Assembly (NCBI RefSeq): GCF_002079055.1
Contig: NC_047501.1
Location: 1 to 64,000 of the forward strand
Direction: 5' to 3'
DNA: 64,000 nt
DNA from: Saccharomyces paradoxus
Taxonomy: Eukaryota; Ascomycota; Saccharomycetes; Saccharomycetales; Saccharomycetaceae
The notes below the pieces were generated by a model. That model was not told the DNA's origin and searched no databases. It was given only the letters and a program-made list of their open reading frames with translations. The stretch's first letter is position 1, and each line of letters begins with the position of its first letter. Of this stretch, positions 31,071 through 39,925 are shown piece by piece. The translations under genes were made by a program, and so were the position numbers.

Positions 31071-32933
31071 ATGGTTGAAGTAAAAGATTTGGTTTTAAAC
31101 AATGGTGTCCGCTGTATTGCTGACATCCACTCCGAACTATACGCCAAGTTAAAAAAAGAATCGCAGGCAGCGACACCTTGGATATATCAAAAAGAATACG
31201 GAAAATTTGTCACTTACTTTATCGCTGTAATAATTTTTTTGTGTTTAATAAAGAAACTAGCATTTATGTATTATGATTCCAGTGAGGAATTTCTTCCAGA
31301 AAAGAAGGACTCACCGATTACCCCTCCTGAATTGCTTGCCCGAATAATGAAGAGACTTGTCGCATTCAACAGATACATTTGCTATAGGAAATTTCCTACG
31401 TTGATCTTTTCTTACTTAGGTATTCCGACATCCGTGGGTACATTTTTAGTAGTAATGGCTGCCACTTTATACACGCTTCTATACTGCTTTGTTCCTCATC
31501 CATTCTACAGACCCTGTGCAGGATTTGGTTCGCCGCCTTTGTCTGTTCGTGCAGGTATAATGGCAGTATCTTTGGTTCCGTTTGTATTTTCACTTTCCGG
31601 GAAGGTCAACGTCATAGGTTGGTTGGTTGGTCTTTCGTATGAAAAAATCAATATATACCATCAATGGGCATCCATTCTTTGTTTATTCTTTAGCTGGGTT
31701 CATGTAATTCCCTTCTTACGCCAAGCACGACATGAAGGAGGATATGAAAGAATGCACCAGCAATGGAAGGCATCCGACATGTGGAGGAGTGGTGTCCCAC
31801 CCATCTTATTTCTGAACTTGCTATGGTTATTTTCGCTACCTGTTGCCAGGCGATATATCTATGAGATTTTCTTACAAGTCCACTGGATTTTAGCTGTTGG
31901 ATTTTACATTAGCTTGTTCTATCACGTTTACCCCGAATTGAATTCTCATATGTATCTGGTTGCTACGATTGTGGTTTGGTTTGCGCAATTGTTTTACAGA
32001 CTGGCCGCGAAGGGTTATTTAAGACCTGGTAGAAGCTTCATGGCTTCCACCATTGCAAATGTCAGTGTAGTCGGTGAAGGATGCGTGGAATTAATCGTCA
32101 AAGATGTGGAAATGGCCTACTCTCCAGGTCAACATATATTCGTGAGAACGATTGATAAAGACGTCATCTCTAGCCATCCATTTTCTATCTTCCCGAGTGC
32201 AAAGTATCCCGGCGGAGTAAAAATATTGATTAGAGCCCAGAAAGGGTTTACTAAAAGACTATACGAAAGCCGTGATGAGATGAAGAAAATTCTGATTGAT
32301 GGGCCTTATGGTGGAATCGAGAGAAACGTTAGAAGTTTTACCAATGTTTACTTGATTTGCTCTGGTTCAGGAATATCTACATGCCTACCTTTCCTGCAAA
32401 AATACGGCCCCATATTCCATAAGACAAACTTGGAAAGTATTACATTGGACTGGTTGGTAAGACATAGGGAGGATATATCATGGATTGAAGACGAAATATA
32501 CACACTCTCAAATGATTTACGCCAGTTATTCTTGGATGGAAGAATTGTGATTAGGATTTACGTCTGCTCCAGCAGTACTGTCCCTGATACTACTAAAACT
32601 CTTTCTCGAATAGCAGATACTACCAGTGACCAATCCGATTTAGCTAAAAAAGAAAAAGGTACCGAATTCGGTCAGGATAATACTGAGTCAAGTTCAACTT
32701 TGGACAAATCCAAAAACGAATATAAAAGTATCGTCACCATTATTTCTTCCAAACCTGATTTGAATCAAGTCATTAATGGTTACGAAATTGGGTTCAGGAA
32801 CTGCTTCATTTGTTCAGGCTCTGATAGCCTCAGATATATCGTTGGAAATTCCGTGGCAAGTTTACAAGCCAAGGTTTTTTCCAGCAAAAATGTCGAAGAG
32901 TGTTATTTACACAGCGAGAGTTTTGGCTACTAA
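31071..32933 (+). CDS. FRE7: Cupric/ferric metalloreductase Fre7
   Basis: A 620-codon flavocytochrome, the length of S. cerevisiae Fre7 (YOL152W). About seven membrane segments lie between residues 45 and 305. Bis-heme histidines are visible as two pairs spaced 14 apart: His197/His211 and His271/His285. The FAD-binding motif HPFSIFPS begins at His369. A GPYGG nicotinamide-binding loop and an LICSGSGIST segment follow, and a C-terminal CSGSDSLR completes the ferredoxin-reductase-like domain. It reduces Cu(II) or Fe(III) at the plasma membrane using NADPH. Upstream Mac1-type sites predict induction by copper starvation, as known for FRE7. Confidence 0.96.
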   Translation: MVEVKDLVLNNGVRCIADIHSELYAKLKKESQAATPWIYQKEYGKFVTYFIAVIIFLCLIKKLAFMYYDSSEEFLPEKKDSPITPPELLARIMKRLVAFNRYICYRKFPTLIFSYLGIPTSVGTFLVVMAATLYTLLYCFVPHPFYRPCAGFGSPPLSVRAGIMAVSLVPFVFSLSGKVNVIGWLVGLSYEKINIYHQWASILCLFFSWVHVIPFLRQARHEGGYERMHQQWKASDMWRSGVPPILFLNLLWLFSLPVARRYIYEIFLQVHWILAVGFYISLFYHVYPELNSHMYLVATIVVWFAQLFYRLAAKGYLRPGRSFMASTIANVSVVGEGCVELIVKDVEMAYSPGQHIFVRTIDKDVISSHPFSIFPSAKYPGGVKILIRAQKGFTKRLYESRDEMKKILIDGPYGGIERNVRSFTNVYLICSGSGISTCLPFLQKYGPIFHKTNLESITLDWLVRHREDISWIEDEIYTLSNDLRQLFLDGRIVIRIYVCSSSTVPDTTKTLSRIADTTSDQSDLAKKEKGTEFGQDNTESSSTLDKSKNEYKSIVTIISSKPDLNQVINGYEIGFRNCFICSGSDSLRYIVGNSVASLQAKVFSSKNVEECYLHSESFGY

Positions 32934-33851
32934 TACGAAACTAGATTGTATTTACCATATGAAACATCACTCAAATACTTCGATAAACCTTGTAAATATT
33001 CCATTATTGTCAAGTAAATATGTAATTGTTCGGCACCTTAATTCTTCTGTTCACCTAGAAGGCGATATAGCGTTTTATTAGCTCCATAAATAAATATATA
33101 AAATTATTGAATAAGAATAATATATAACCATTTTAAAGCATTGAGGATAAAGGTTGGGGAAACGAACAAAAGCACAAAATTTCCATTCTTGGTTGGTAAT
33201 CATTTCCTCTAACCAAATAAGAGGGTTGAACAGCTGAACAGCTGAAATTAGAGGAAACGTGATTAAAGCTGCTAAAGAAGCGTTATTGTGCAGACGAAAA
33301 CCTCTGCGAGAAAGATGATAATACAAACATTATCATTTTTCTTGCTTACTTCCATCAAACATTACTTCCTCTGCAAGCCTGTTTCTTCCAAACATATTCG
33401 GGTTCTCGGTGCCGCTTGTGGTCATAATAACAGGCCACACGCTGTATAATGCATACACCATATACCCACCTACTGACACCATTGACGTTTCATGAAAAAA
33501 AACTTCCTCTCCCTTCATTTTTGCATTTCAGCAATTACTGTAGTTCATAATTAAAAAATACGAAACAAGATCACTGATTTAACTATTTCATATTTGCAGG
33601 TTTGAAGTACAATAAAATTACATCTTTATTATATTATGTTCGTATATATGTTCTGCGGCGTCAGTGTAAGCCATAACCTCATTTCATAAATAGTGAGCGT
33701 TCGTATAGAGGTAATCTCACATATTATATTGTTCCTTATTAATATCAATACTGCAACGCCTTCTCATTTAATAATTGACCCTCACTTCCATTGTGCAAAA
33801 CTCGTTGTCACAGATGAAATATTCTAAAGAAGTATATCATTAGAATGTTCA

Positions 33852-33859
33852 TTACGTAA
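33852..33859. promoter_or_regulatory. Yap-type site TTACGTAA of GRE2
   Basis: A perfect palindromic Yap-family site, 219 bp upstream of the GRE2 ATG. GRE2 responds to oxidative and osmotic stress in S. cerevisiae. Confidence 0.65.
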
Positions 33860-33880
33860 TTGAATAGAATTATATACACA

Positions 33881-33887
33881 TTACTAA
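33881..33887 (+). promoter_or_regulatory. Yap1 response element TTACTAA of GRE2
   Basis: A perfect TTACTAA, 22 bp after the first Yap-type site. A stress-response CCCCT (STRE) follows at 33963-33967. Confidence 0.65.
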
Positions 33888-34077
33888 TACACAGAATTTT
33901 CTCGCGGAAGTCGATCTTCCGTGGTAAAAAAGGAAAAATCCGATCAATATTGAAAAATGGAACCCCTAGTAAAGCAACTATATAAGGGAAGGAAAGTCGA
34001 TCCTGTGCACCATCAATATGCTGTAAATGATATGCAAAAGCAGAAGCACAGTATCTTACGGCCGTAAATATTAAATT

Positions 34078-35106
34078 ATGTCAGTTTTTGTTTCAGGTGC
34101 TAACGGGTTCATTGCCCAACACATTGTCGATCTCCTATTGAAAGATGACTATAAGGTCATCGGTTCTGCTAGAAGTCAAGAAAAGGCCGAGAACTTAATG
34201 AAAGCCTTTGGTAATAACCCAAACCTTTCCATGGAAATCGTTCCAGAAATATCTAAGCTGGATGCATTTGACCATGTTTTTCAAAAGCACGGCAAGGATA
34301 TCAAGATAGTCCTACATACAGCCTCTCCATTTTGCTTTGATATCAGTGACAGCGAACGCGATTTATTAATTCCTGCTGTGAACGGTGTTAAGGGAATTCT
34401 GAACTCCATTAAGAAATATGCTGCTGACACTGTAGAACGTGTAGTTCTCACTTCTTCTTATGCAGCTGTTTTCGATATGGCAAAAGAAAACGATAAGTCT
34501 TTAACATTTAACGAAGAATCCTGGAATCCGGCAACCTGGGAGAGTTGCCAAAGTGACCCAATTAACGCCTACTGCGGTTCTAAGAAGTTTGCTGAAAAAG
34601 CAGGTTGGAAATTTTTAGAGGAGAATAAAGACGTTGTAAAATTCGAATTAACTGCCGTTAATCCAGTTTATGTTTTCGGTCCGCAAATGTTTGACAGAGA
34701 TGTGAAGAAGCACTTGAACACATCTTGTGAACTTGTCAACAGCTTGATGCATTTATCACCTGAGGACAAGATACCCGAACTGTTTGGTGGATATATTGAT
34801 GTTCGTGATGTTGCAAAGGCTCATTTAGTGGCCTTCCAAAAGAGTGAGACAATTGGTCAAAGATTAATTGTCTCAGAAGGTAGATTTACTATGCAGGATG
34901 TCTTGGATATCCTCAATGAAGATTTCCCTGTCTTAAAAGGTAAGATTCCGGTGGGTAAAGAAGGTTCCGGTGCTACTCATAATACTCTTGGTGCTACTCT
35001 TGACAATAAGAAGAGTAAGGAATTATTAGGTTTCAAATTCAGGAACTTGAAAGAGACCATTGACGACACTGCCTCCCAGATTTTAAAATTTGAGGGCAGA
35101 ATATAA
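34078..35106 (+). CDS. GRE2: NADPH methylglyoxal / 3-methylbutanal reductase Gre2
   Basis: A 342-codon extended short-chain dehydrogenase/reductase, syntenic with YOL151W. The Rossmann dinucleotide-binding motif is GANGFIAQ at residues 7-14. The catalytic triad is in place: Ser127 in LTSSYAAVFD, Tyr165 and Lys169 in NAYCGSKKFAEK. It reduces methylglyoxal, isovaleraldehyde and many ketones in the cytosol with NADPH. I count roughly 20 differences from the S. cerevisiae protein as I recall it, which is typical of S. paradoxus-level divergence. The promoter carries Yap-type and stress-response sites. Confidence 0.97.
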   Translation: MSVFVSGANGFIAQHIVDLLLKDDYKVIGSARSQEKAENLMKAFGNNPNLSMEIVPEISKLDAFDHVFQKHGKDIKIVLHTASPFCFDISDSERDLLIPAVNGVKGILNSIKKYAADTVERVVLTSSYAAVFDMAKENDKSLTFNEESWNPATWESCQSDPINAYCGSKKFAEKAGWKFLEENKDVVKFELTAVNPVYVFGPQMFDRDVKKHLNTSCELVNSLMHLSPEDKIPELFGGYIDVRDVAKAHLVAFQKSETIGQRLIVSEGRFTMQDVLDILNEDFPVLKGKIPVGKEGSGATHNTLGATLDNKKSKELLGFKFRNLKETIDDTASQILKFEGRI

Positions 35107-35332
35107 ACTTTAGATGAAAATAAATAACTCTATGTAGGTTAATGTTATTACAATAAATTTATTACCTGCTACATCTATACTTGTTTTCCCTTATATATAT
35201 ATATGAATAATTTGGTATGTTGCGAAAACCGCGAAGCTAGAAAGAGAAGAAAAATTGAAGAGAAAACAATAGAGAAACATTCAGAGAAGTATCTATCTTT
35301 GGAGCACCACATCGGAAGAAAAGCTGTGTGCA

Positions 35333-36028
35333 ATGACCGGAGCAGCAACAGCAGCAGAAAATTCTGCCACACAATTAGAATTTTACAGAAAAGCCTTAAA
35401 TTTCAACGTTATTGGGAGGTACGATCCCAAAATAAAGCAACTACTTTTCCACACACCACATGCGTCACTGTATAAATGGGACTTCAAGAAGGACGAATGG
35501 AATAAACTAGAATACCAAGGTGTTTTAGCCATATATTTGAGAGACGTCTCGCAAAATACGAACCTTTTGCCCGTTTCTCCACAAGAAGTAGATATTTTTG
35601 ATTCGCAAAATGGTAGTAATAACATTCAAACAAACAATGGCGCCGAAAATAACAACAGGAATAGCAATGGAAATGGGAACGGTTGTAAAAATAATGATTC
35701 GTTAACCTATAACTGTGGTAAAACCTTAAGCGGAAAGGACATATACAATTACGGATTGATCATATTAAACCGAATCAACCCTGACAATTTTTCCATGGGA
35801 ATTGTTCCCAATAGTGTCGTAAATAAGAGGAAAGTATTCAATGCTGAAGAGGATGCACATAATCCACTAGAGTGCATGGGGGTGGAAGTGAAAGACGAAT
35901 TGGTCATTATCAAGAACTTGAAACATGAGGTCTATGGTATATGGATTCATACAGTCAATGATAGACAAAATATCTACGAACTAATAAAATATCTTCTAGA
36001 AAATGAGCCAAAAGATTCTTTTGCTTGA
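35333..36028 (+). CDS. DCP1: mRNA decapping activator Dcp1
   Basis: A 231-codon EVH1-fold protein, the same length as S. cerevisiae Dcp1 (YOL149W). It binds the N-terminal domain of Dcp2 and activates cap removal in P-bodies. The conserved N-terminal helix region (ENSATQLEFYRKALNFNVIG) precedes the EVH1 strands. A low-complexity Asn/Gly/Ser insertion at about residues 93-125 interrupts the fold, as in S. cerevisiae, and is the least conserved part. Aromatic residues including the KWDF and YGIWIHT segments form the core. It ends convergently with SPT20, across an alternating TA tract. Confidence 0.96.
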   Translation: MTGAATAAENSATQLEFYRKALNFNVIGRYDPKIKQLLFHTPHASLYKWDFKKDEWNKLEYQGVLAIYLRDVSQNTNLLPVSPQEVDIFDSQNGSNNIQTNNGAENNNRNSNGNGNGCKNNDSLTYNCGKTLSGKDIYNYGLIILNRINPDNFSMGIVPNSVVNKRKVFNAEEDAHNPLECMGVEVKDELVIIKNLKHEVYGIWIHTVNDRQNIYELIKYLLENEPKDSFA

Positions 36029-36087
36029 GCACAGAAGTAACATCCACAAGTGAGAATTTTTTTTATAATGATGTACTTTAATACAAA

Positions 36088-36111
36088 GTATATATATATT
36101 ATATATATATA
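36088..36111. repeat. Alternating TA tract in DCP1-SPT20 3' region
   Basis: A run of TA dinucleotides with one phase change, between two convergent stop codons. TATATA-rich sequence serves as an efficiency element for 3'-end formation in yeast, here plausibly in both directions. Confidence 0.7.
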
Positions 36112-36139
36112 CTAGGAATGATAACTCTATTTAAGTAAA

Positions 36140-37951
36140 TTATGAAATTGTAGTGGAAGAGGGCGTGCTACTTGCGCTCTGTTTCTTCTTAGTCATTCTT
36201 TTCTTTTTAGGAGCCGGTGTACCACTCTCACTCTTTTTCGCATTTTTTCTGGGTCGCTTGACCTTTGGTTTGTCTAAATTGTTATTACTATTATTGTTAC
36301 CAGCAGCATTGTTGCTGCTTCTTTTGTTTGCGTTTTTCATGACTCCACCGTTTTGCTGTTGCTCCAAGGCCTGCTGCTGTCTTTGTAGTAGCTGTTGCTG
36401 TGGAGTCAACGGAGCTGTCATCGATATTCTAGCGTTGAAAGGGGTCGGATTGATGTTTGCACTTAAAGCCTGCTGTTTTCTCTTTTCTTTATTTATTCTC
36501 CATTGTTCAATAAATTTCAGCCTGCTAAATTGATTATTATCGTTACCCATGGTGGATCCCACTGCCGCCGCCGCCGCCGCCGCTGCTAAAGCTACTTGGT
36601 TGCCGTTGGCCAAACTGTTATTCCTTGTATTTGACGCGGAATTCGAAGTTGAGGACGAAGCTCCACGGGCACCATTAGAATTAGAGCTTGCAATCTCCAT
36701 CGCATTCTTGGTTAGTGAAACGGCAAACGTGGAGTTGGTTATTGTTGTTGTGCGTTCATTCATGATTAACATCAACTGTTCATAATTCGAACTATGTTGT
36801 GGAAATTCATCATGCTCTTCGATATGCCCTACAACTCCCTTTGTGCCTTCTCTCGTGGACTCAGCACGATGTTCGTGAACAAAGGATTTTTTTTGGTCAT
36901 CCCAATGAGGTTCTGAGAAGGCTGCTTCTTCCAACATGTTCCGGTGCTCATATGGATTTAATGGAACGCTTAGTGATAAATTCCTCTTAGTAAGTGTTAA
37001 TATTTCAGATTCAAACTGTTGATAAATGCTATCGGAAAACCGTGCATTATCTGCATAAGACATCATATCATAGTACGTAGTTAAATCGTTAGGCTTCAAC
37101 AACGTTCGATATACTCTAGGTCGTTTGAAGGAGGCCTTCTTATTGGTTGTGTTGGCGCCTGTATTTGCTACACCGCTATTGAGTTCGGACGGTTGCTGAA
37201 TCTTGGAATTGTCCTGTGTGCTACCATTATTTGAAGGGGGGGAAGAAGAAGTATTTGAATCAGGCTTGTTCTCTTTAGGGGTAACATCAACTGTATTCGT
37301 ATGATCATAAACTTGTAAAATAAGATTTCCTTCATAGAATTGAATATTACAATCCCTCAAGACTTCCATAATAGCGTCGGGAATCCTTCCTCTGGCGACG
37401 TACTCTAAGAATTCTTTCAACGTTTCATTATTCTTGGTTAATATTAGACCATCGCTAGTCAGCTCAGGTTGCTTTTGCTGCTGTTGTAATCTGCTATTTG
37501 CAGGAGCGCAAATCTTATAATTATTCTCATAGATATGAAATTCAAAACTGTGTAAATATTGCTCATATTTTTTCAAAATTGAATCTGCATCTTCCACAAA
37601 ATTGTAAAGTCTTTTCGGTCTTTTGTTTAGCGTCATAAGCATTTGATAGAACTGAGCCTCATAGTTTTGTAATGCTTGCTGTTTTCTCTGTTGTTCGAGT
37701 AGCCTCTGCTGTAGCAATAATCTTTGTCTTTGCTGCAATTGCTGTATTTGTTCCCTGGTTAAAGTCCTAGCACCTTCATTGGCATTATTATTACTACTAG
37801 TCCTCACAACGGGATGATTCACATTTGCTACCGTAGGGTTCATAGGTGGTACGTTAACTGGACTGCCTGGCGAACCCATATTGGATGGTGTTGCGTTCAC
37901 AGGAATACCAAACACATGAGGGTCGTTTCCTGTCGGACTATTGGCACTCAT
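36140..37951 (-). CDS. SPT20: SAGA subunit Spt20 (Ada5)
   Basis: A 603-codon protein, syntenic with YOL148C (604 residues by recollection). I choose the internal ATG at 37951 (MSANSPTGNDPHVFG), which matches the known N-terminus. An 11-codon upstream extension is open but unsupported. A Gln/Arg-rich helix lies at about residues 68-95, the conserved Spt20 domain at about 100-330 (begins NYEAQFYQMLMTLNKRPKRLYNF), an Ala tract at about residue 455 and a Lys-rich basic C-terminus with KPKVKRPRKNAKK. Spt20 holds the SAGA core together and is needed for TBP-related functions. Confidence 0.95.
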   Translation of the reverse strand: MSANSPTGNDPHVFGIPVNATPSNMGSPGSPVNVPPMNPTVANVNHPVVRTSSNNNANEGARTLTREQIQQLQQRQRLLLQQRLLEQQRKQQALQNYEAQFYQMLMTLNKRPKRLYNFVEDADSILKKYEQYLHSFEFHIYENNYKICAPANSRLQQQQKQPELTSDGLILTKNNETLKEFLEYVARGRIPDAIMEVLRDCNIQFYEGNLILQVYDHTNTVDVTPKENKPDSNTSSSPPSNNGSTQDNSKIQQPSELNSGVANTGANTTNKKASFKRPRVYRTLLKPNDLTTYYDMMSYADNARFSDSIYQQFESEILTLTKRNLSLSVPLNPYEHRNMLEEAAFSEPHWDDQKKSFVHEHRAESTREGTKGVVGHIEEHDEFPQHSSNYEQLMLIMNERTTTITNSTFAVSLTKNAMEIASSNSNGARGASSSTSNSASNTRNNSLANGNQVALAAAAAAAAVGSTMGNDNNQFSRLKFIEQWRINKEKRKQQALSANINPTPFNARISMTAPLTPQQQLLQRQQQALEQQQNGGVMKNANKRSSNNAAGNNNSNNNLDKPKVKRPRKNAKKSESGTPAPKKKRMTKKKQSASSTPSSTTIS

Positions 37952-38304
37952 CTCTAAAGGATATAGGCGCAAATTAACCGTCACTAATTCTTTCTAATTC
38001 TCTTGAAGGCCACTTTTTTCATTCCTTTCTCTGCATAGGTCGATCATCTTAGTACTTCTTCATGATTGATGTTCGTCAGGCATCATTAGCGGGTAACTGC
38101 ACAGATCAGTGTCATAATAATCACATTATTTATATAAGAGTCATAAATGGAGCAAATAACAGGAAGCACTGTCAGTTGGAATCTTACACAGGTAGGAACA
38201 TGGAATATTGGGTCATATACGTAAAAATTAGATTATAGATAAGGGCCGAATCATATAAAAGCAGAGAGTAGACAAATGAAAAAAAAAATAAAATAAGAAA
38301 AAAA

Positions 38305-39015
38305 CTAGGTAACTTTCCACATGTCTTGCATACCAAGAATAGAAGTGACAACACCAGACAGCGCAACATACTCTTCGTTACTGGACAAATACCCCAAGTT
38401 GTTGAGGACGATGAACGAATCTGCGGCATCCCAGAATAGTCTTCTTAACGCAGAGTATCTGTCTTGATAAGCTTTACCTAATACCTTCTTGTGATCCTCA
38501 TGCTCATCACCTTGGCTTTGTGATTTTGCCTTCACGAAGGCAGAAATTTGGGCATGCGACGTTTGGATCTTACGAAGATCCATAGCCAGACCACTTAGAA
38601 GGCCAAACAGCCAACACCAATTGGACCAACGAGGTATTTTCTTACCGGTAAGAATGGTTACAGGAATTACTTTCAAAATTCTTAAAAGGTTGACCTGGTC
38701 TAACGACAAGTATGCAGCGAAAAATATATTTTTCAAAACATTGCAGATTCTAACAACGTTGTCACTGGCCAACTTGTTGTCGTAAAACTTAGCAGCAGCC
38801 TGTAAGTGGTTCAAAGGTTTTAAAAACCTCAAAAATTTTCTAACTGTGGTGAATTGCACTTGTAATTGCCTGGCTAAGATAGAAGAGTTCTGTACTGCTA
38901 AAAATCTTGCTAGATACTGTAGCAATCTCAGAATCTTTTCTCTACCAGCTGAACCATCTAGAAATTTGACGAATCTCGTCACGGAGGGGTGATACACTAC
39001 TGTATCACAGACCAT
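38305..39015 (-). CDS. PEX11: Peroxisome proliferation protein Pex11
   Basis: A 236-codon peroxisomal membrane protein, the same length as S. cerevisiae Pex11 (YOL147C). The N-terminal amphipathic region (FVKFLDGSAGREKILRLLQYLARFLAVQ) tubulates membranes before fission. Hydrophobic segments follow around NWCWLFGLLSGLAMDL and near the C-terminal LSGVVTSILGM. About eight or nine substitutions separate it from the S. cerevisiae protein as recalled, nearly all conservative. The shared promoter with PSF3 contains an oleate response element in PEX11 orientation, predicting fatty-acid induction through Oaf1-Pip2. Confidence 0.96.
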   Translation of the reverse strand: MVCDTVVYHPSVTRFVKFLDGSAGREKILRLLQYLARFLAVQNSSILARQLQVQFTTVRKFLRFLKPLNHLQAAAKFYDNKLASDNVVRICNVLKNIFFAAYLSLDQVNLLRILKVIPVTILTGKKIPRWSNWCWLFGLLSGLAMDLRKIQTSHAQISAFVKAKSQSQGDEHEDHKKVLGKAYQDRYSALRRLFWDAADSFIVLNNLGYLSSNEEYVALSGVVTSILGMQDMWKVT

Positions 39016-39125
39016 ATTGACTATATTACTTGTTGAGATCTTTGAAGTGATTAGAGGGAGAGAACGGACTTTCAGTTGTTGGAGTCACTTCCCTTTTATA
39101 TTTGTGAATGATATACCCATCGCTT

Positions 39126-39148
39126 CGGGTTCTCCGAGATAAATGCCG
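39126..39148 (-). promoter_or_regulatory. Oleate response element of PEX11
   Basis: On the minus strand the sequence is CGG-CAT-TTA, eleven bases, then CCG, which fits CGGN3TNAN8-12CCG at all defined positions. It lies 111 bp upstream of the PEX11 ATG and 88 bp from the divergent PSF3 ATG. Oaf1-Pip2 binding is the expected role. Confidence 0.8.
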
Positions 39149-39236
39149 ACACGTAGTGAAAATCGCAATGGAATTGATGCCAACCTTGCTTTTGAGATTA
39201 TGTTTTTAAAAGAAATGGAGGGCAAGCATAGGCAGA

Positions 39237-39815
39237 ATGGGATACTATGACATTGATGATGTTCTGGCAGATGGGACAGATTTTCCTTGTAAATTTCAAT
39301 ATGATATCCCGGGTCTTGGTTATTTGGAAAACAACCCAGGACGACCCATAACAAAAAACACTAAACTAAACCTGCCGCTTTGGTTAGCAAGGATCCTGGC
39401 AATTGTAGGTGGTGACGAAGCCCTGATAGATGAAGAACCTGTGCCATTTGTGGAACTCTTGCCACCAGACATGTTTTCTACCAAAGTTATGAATGCTATA
39501 AAGACAGATCCGGTGGCCCTGGACTTGCATTCGATAAATTCGCATTTCTTCAGTTTGGCCATAAAATGGATAACGTTGTTCAGTGAAAAAGAACTGGCCA
39601 ATGTGGTTAGTGAGTTACTTCTGCAACGTGCGCAAGAACTTAATCATCATGCTAGTAGTTTATCTATTGATCTAAGTTCGGCTGGAAAAAATTCAGCCAA
39701 CACTAATATAGCAACTAGTACATTTTTACTGAAACTAGAGGAAATGGAGAAGGAAATATATAAAAAGTCGCATGAATCATACAAGGACACGAAAGGGTGG
39801 ATGTTCAAGAAATAA
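39237..39815 (+). CDS. PSF3: GINS complex subunit Psf3
   Basis: A 192-codon replication protein, syntenic with YOL146W (194 residues by recollection). It opens with the conserved MGYYDIDDVLADGT and carries the GINS A-domain helices through the SHFFSLAIKWITLFSEKELA segment. The two-residue length difference falls in the loop ending NSANTNIATS. GINS joins Mcm2-7 and Cdc45 to form the active replicative helicase. It is divergent from PEX11 over about 220 bp and convergent with CTR9. Confidence 0.95.
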   Translation: MGYYDIDDVLADGTDFPCKFQYDIPGLGYLENNPGRPITKNTKLNLPLWLARILAIVGGDEALIDEEPVPFVELLPPDMFSTKVMNAIKTDPVALDLHSINSHFFSLAIKWITLFSEKELANVVSELLLQRAQELNHHASSLSIDLSSAGKNSANTNIATSTFLLKLEEMEKEIYKKSHESYKDTKGWMFKK

Positions 39816-39925
39816 CACATTTTTTCTTTAGAAATACACTATATAAAATAACTATATAAAAAAAGGCAATAACAGTATAATATTACTATTTTTTTTAAAG
39901 TCTTGTTTCTAGTTTTCACCTCTTC

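Larger units (their letters stand above)
32934..34077. other. FRE7-GRE2 intergenic region
   Basis: About 1.1 kb of FRE7 3' sequence and GRE2 promoter. Two Yap-type sites and one stress element lie in the last 230 bp and are listed separately. S. cerevisiae annotation has a dubious frame (YOL150C) here; nothing comparable is worth calling in this sequence. Confidence 0.6.

Noticed and set aside
35203-35475. Plus-strand frame overlapping the DCP1 start in another frame
   Set aside because: Overlaps the conserved DCP1 N-terminus and its leader; no family.
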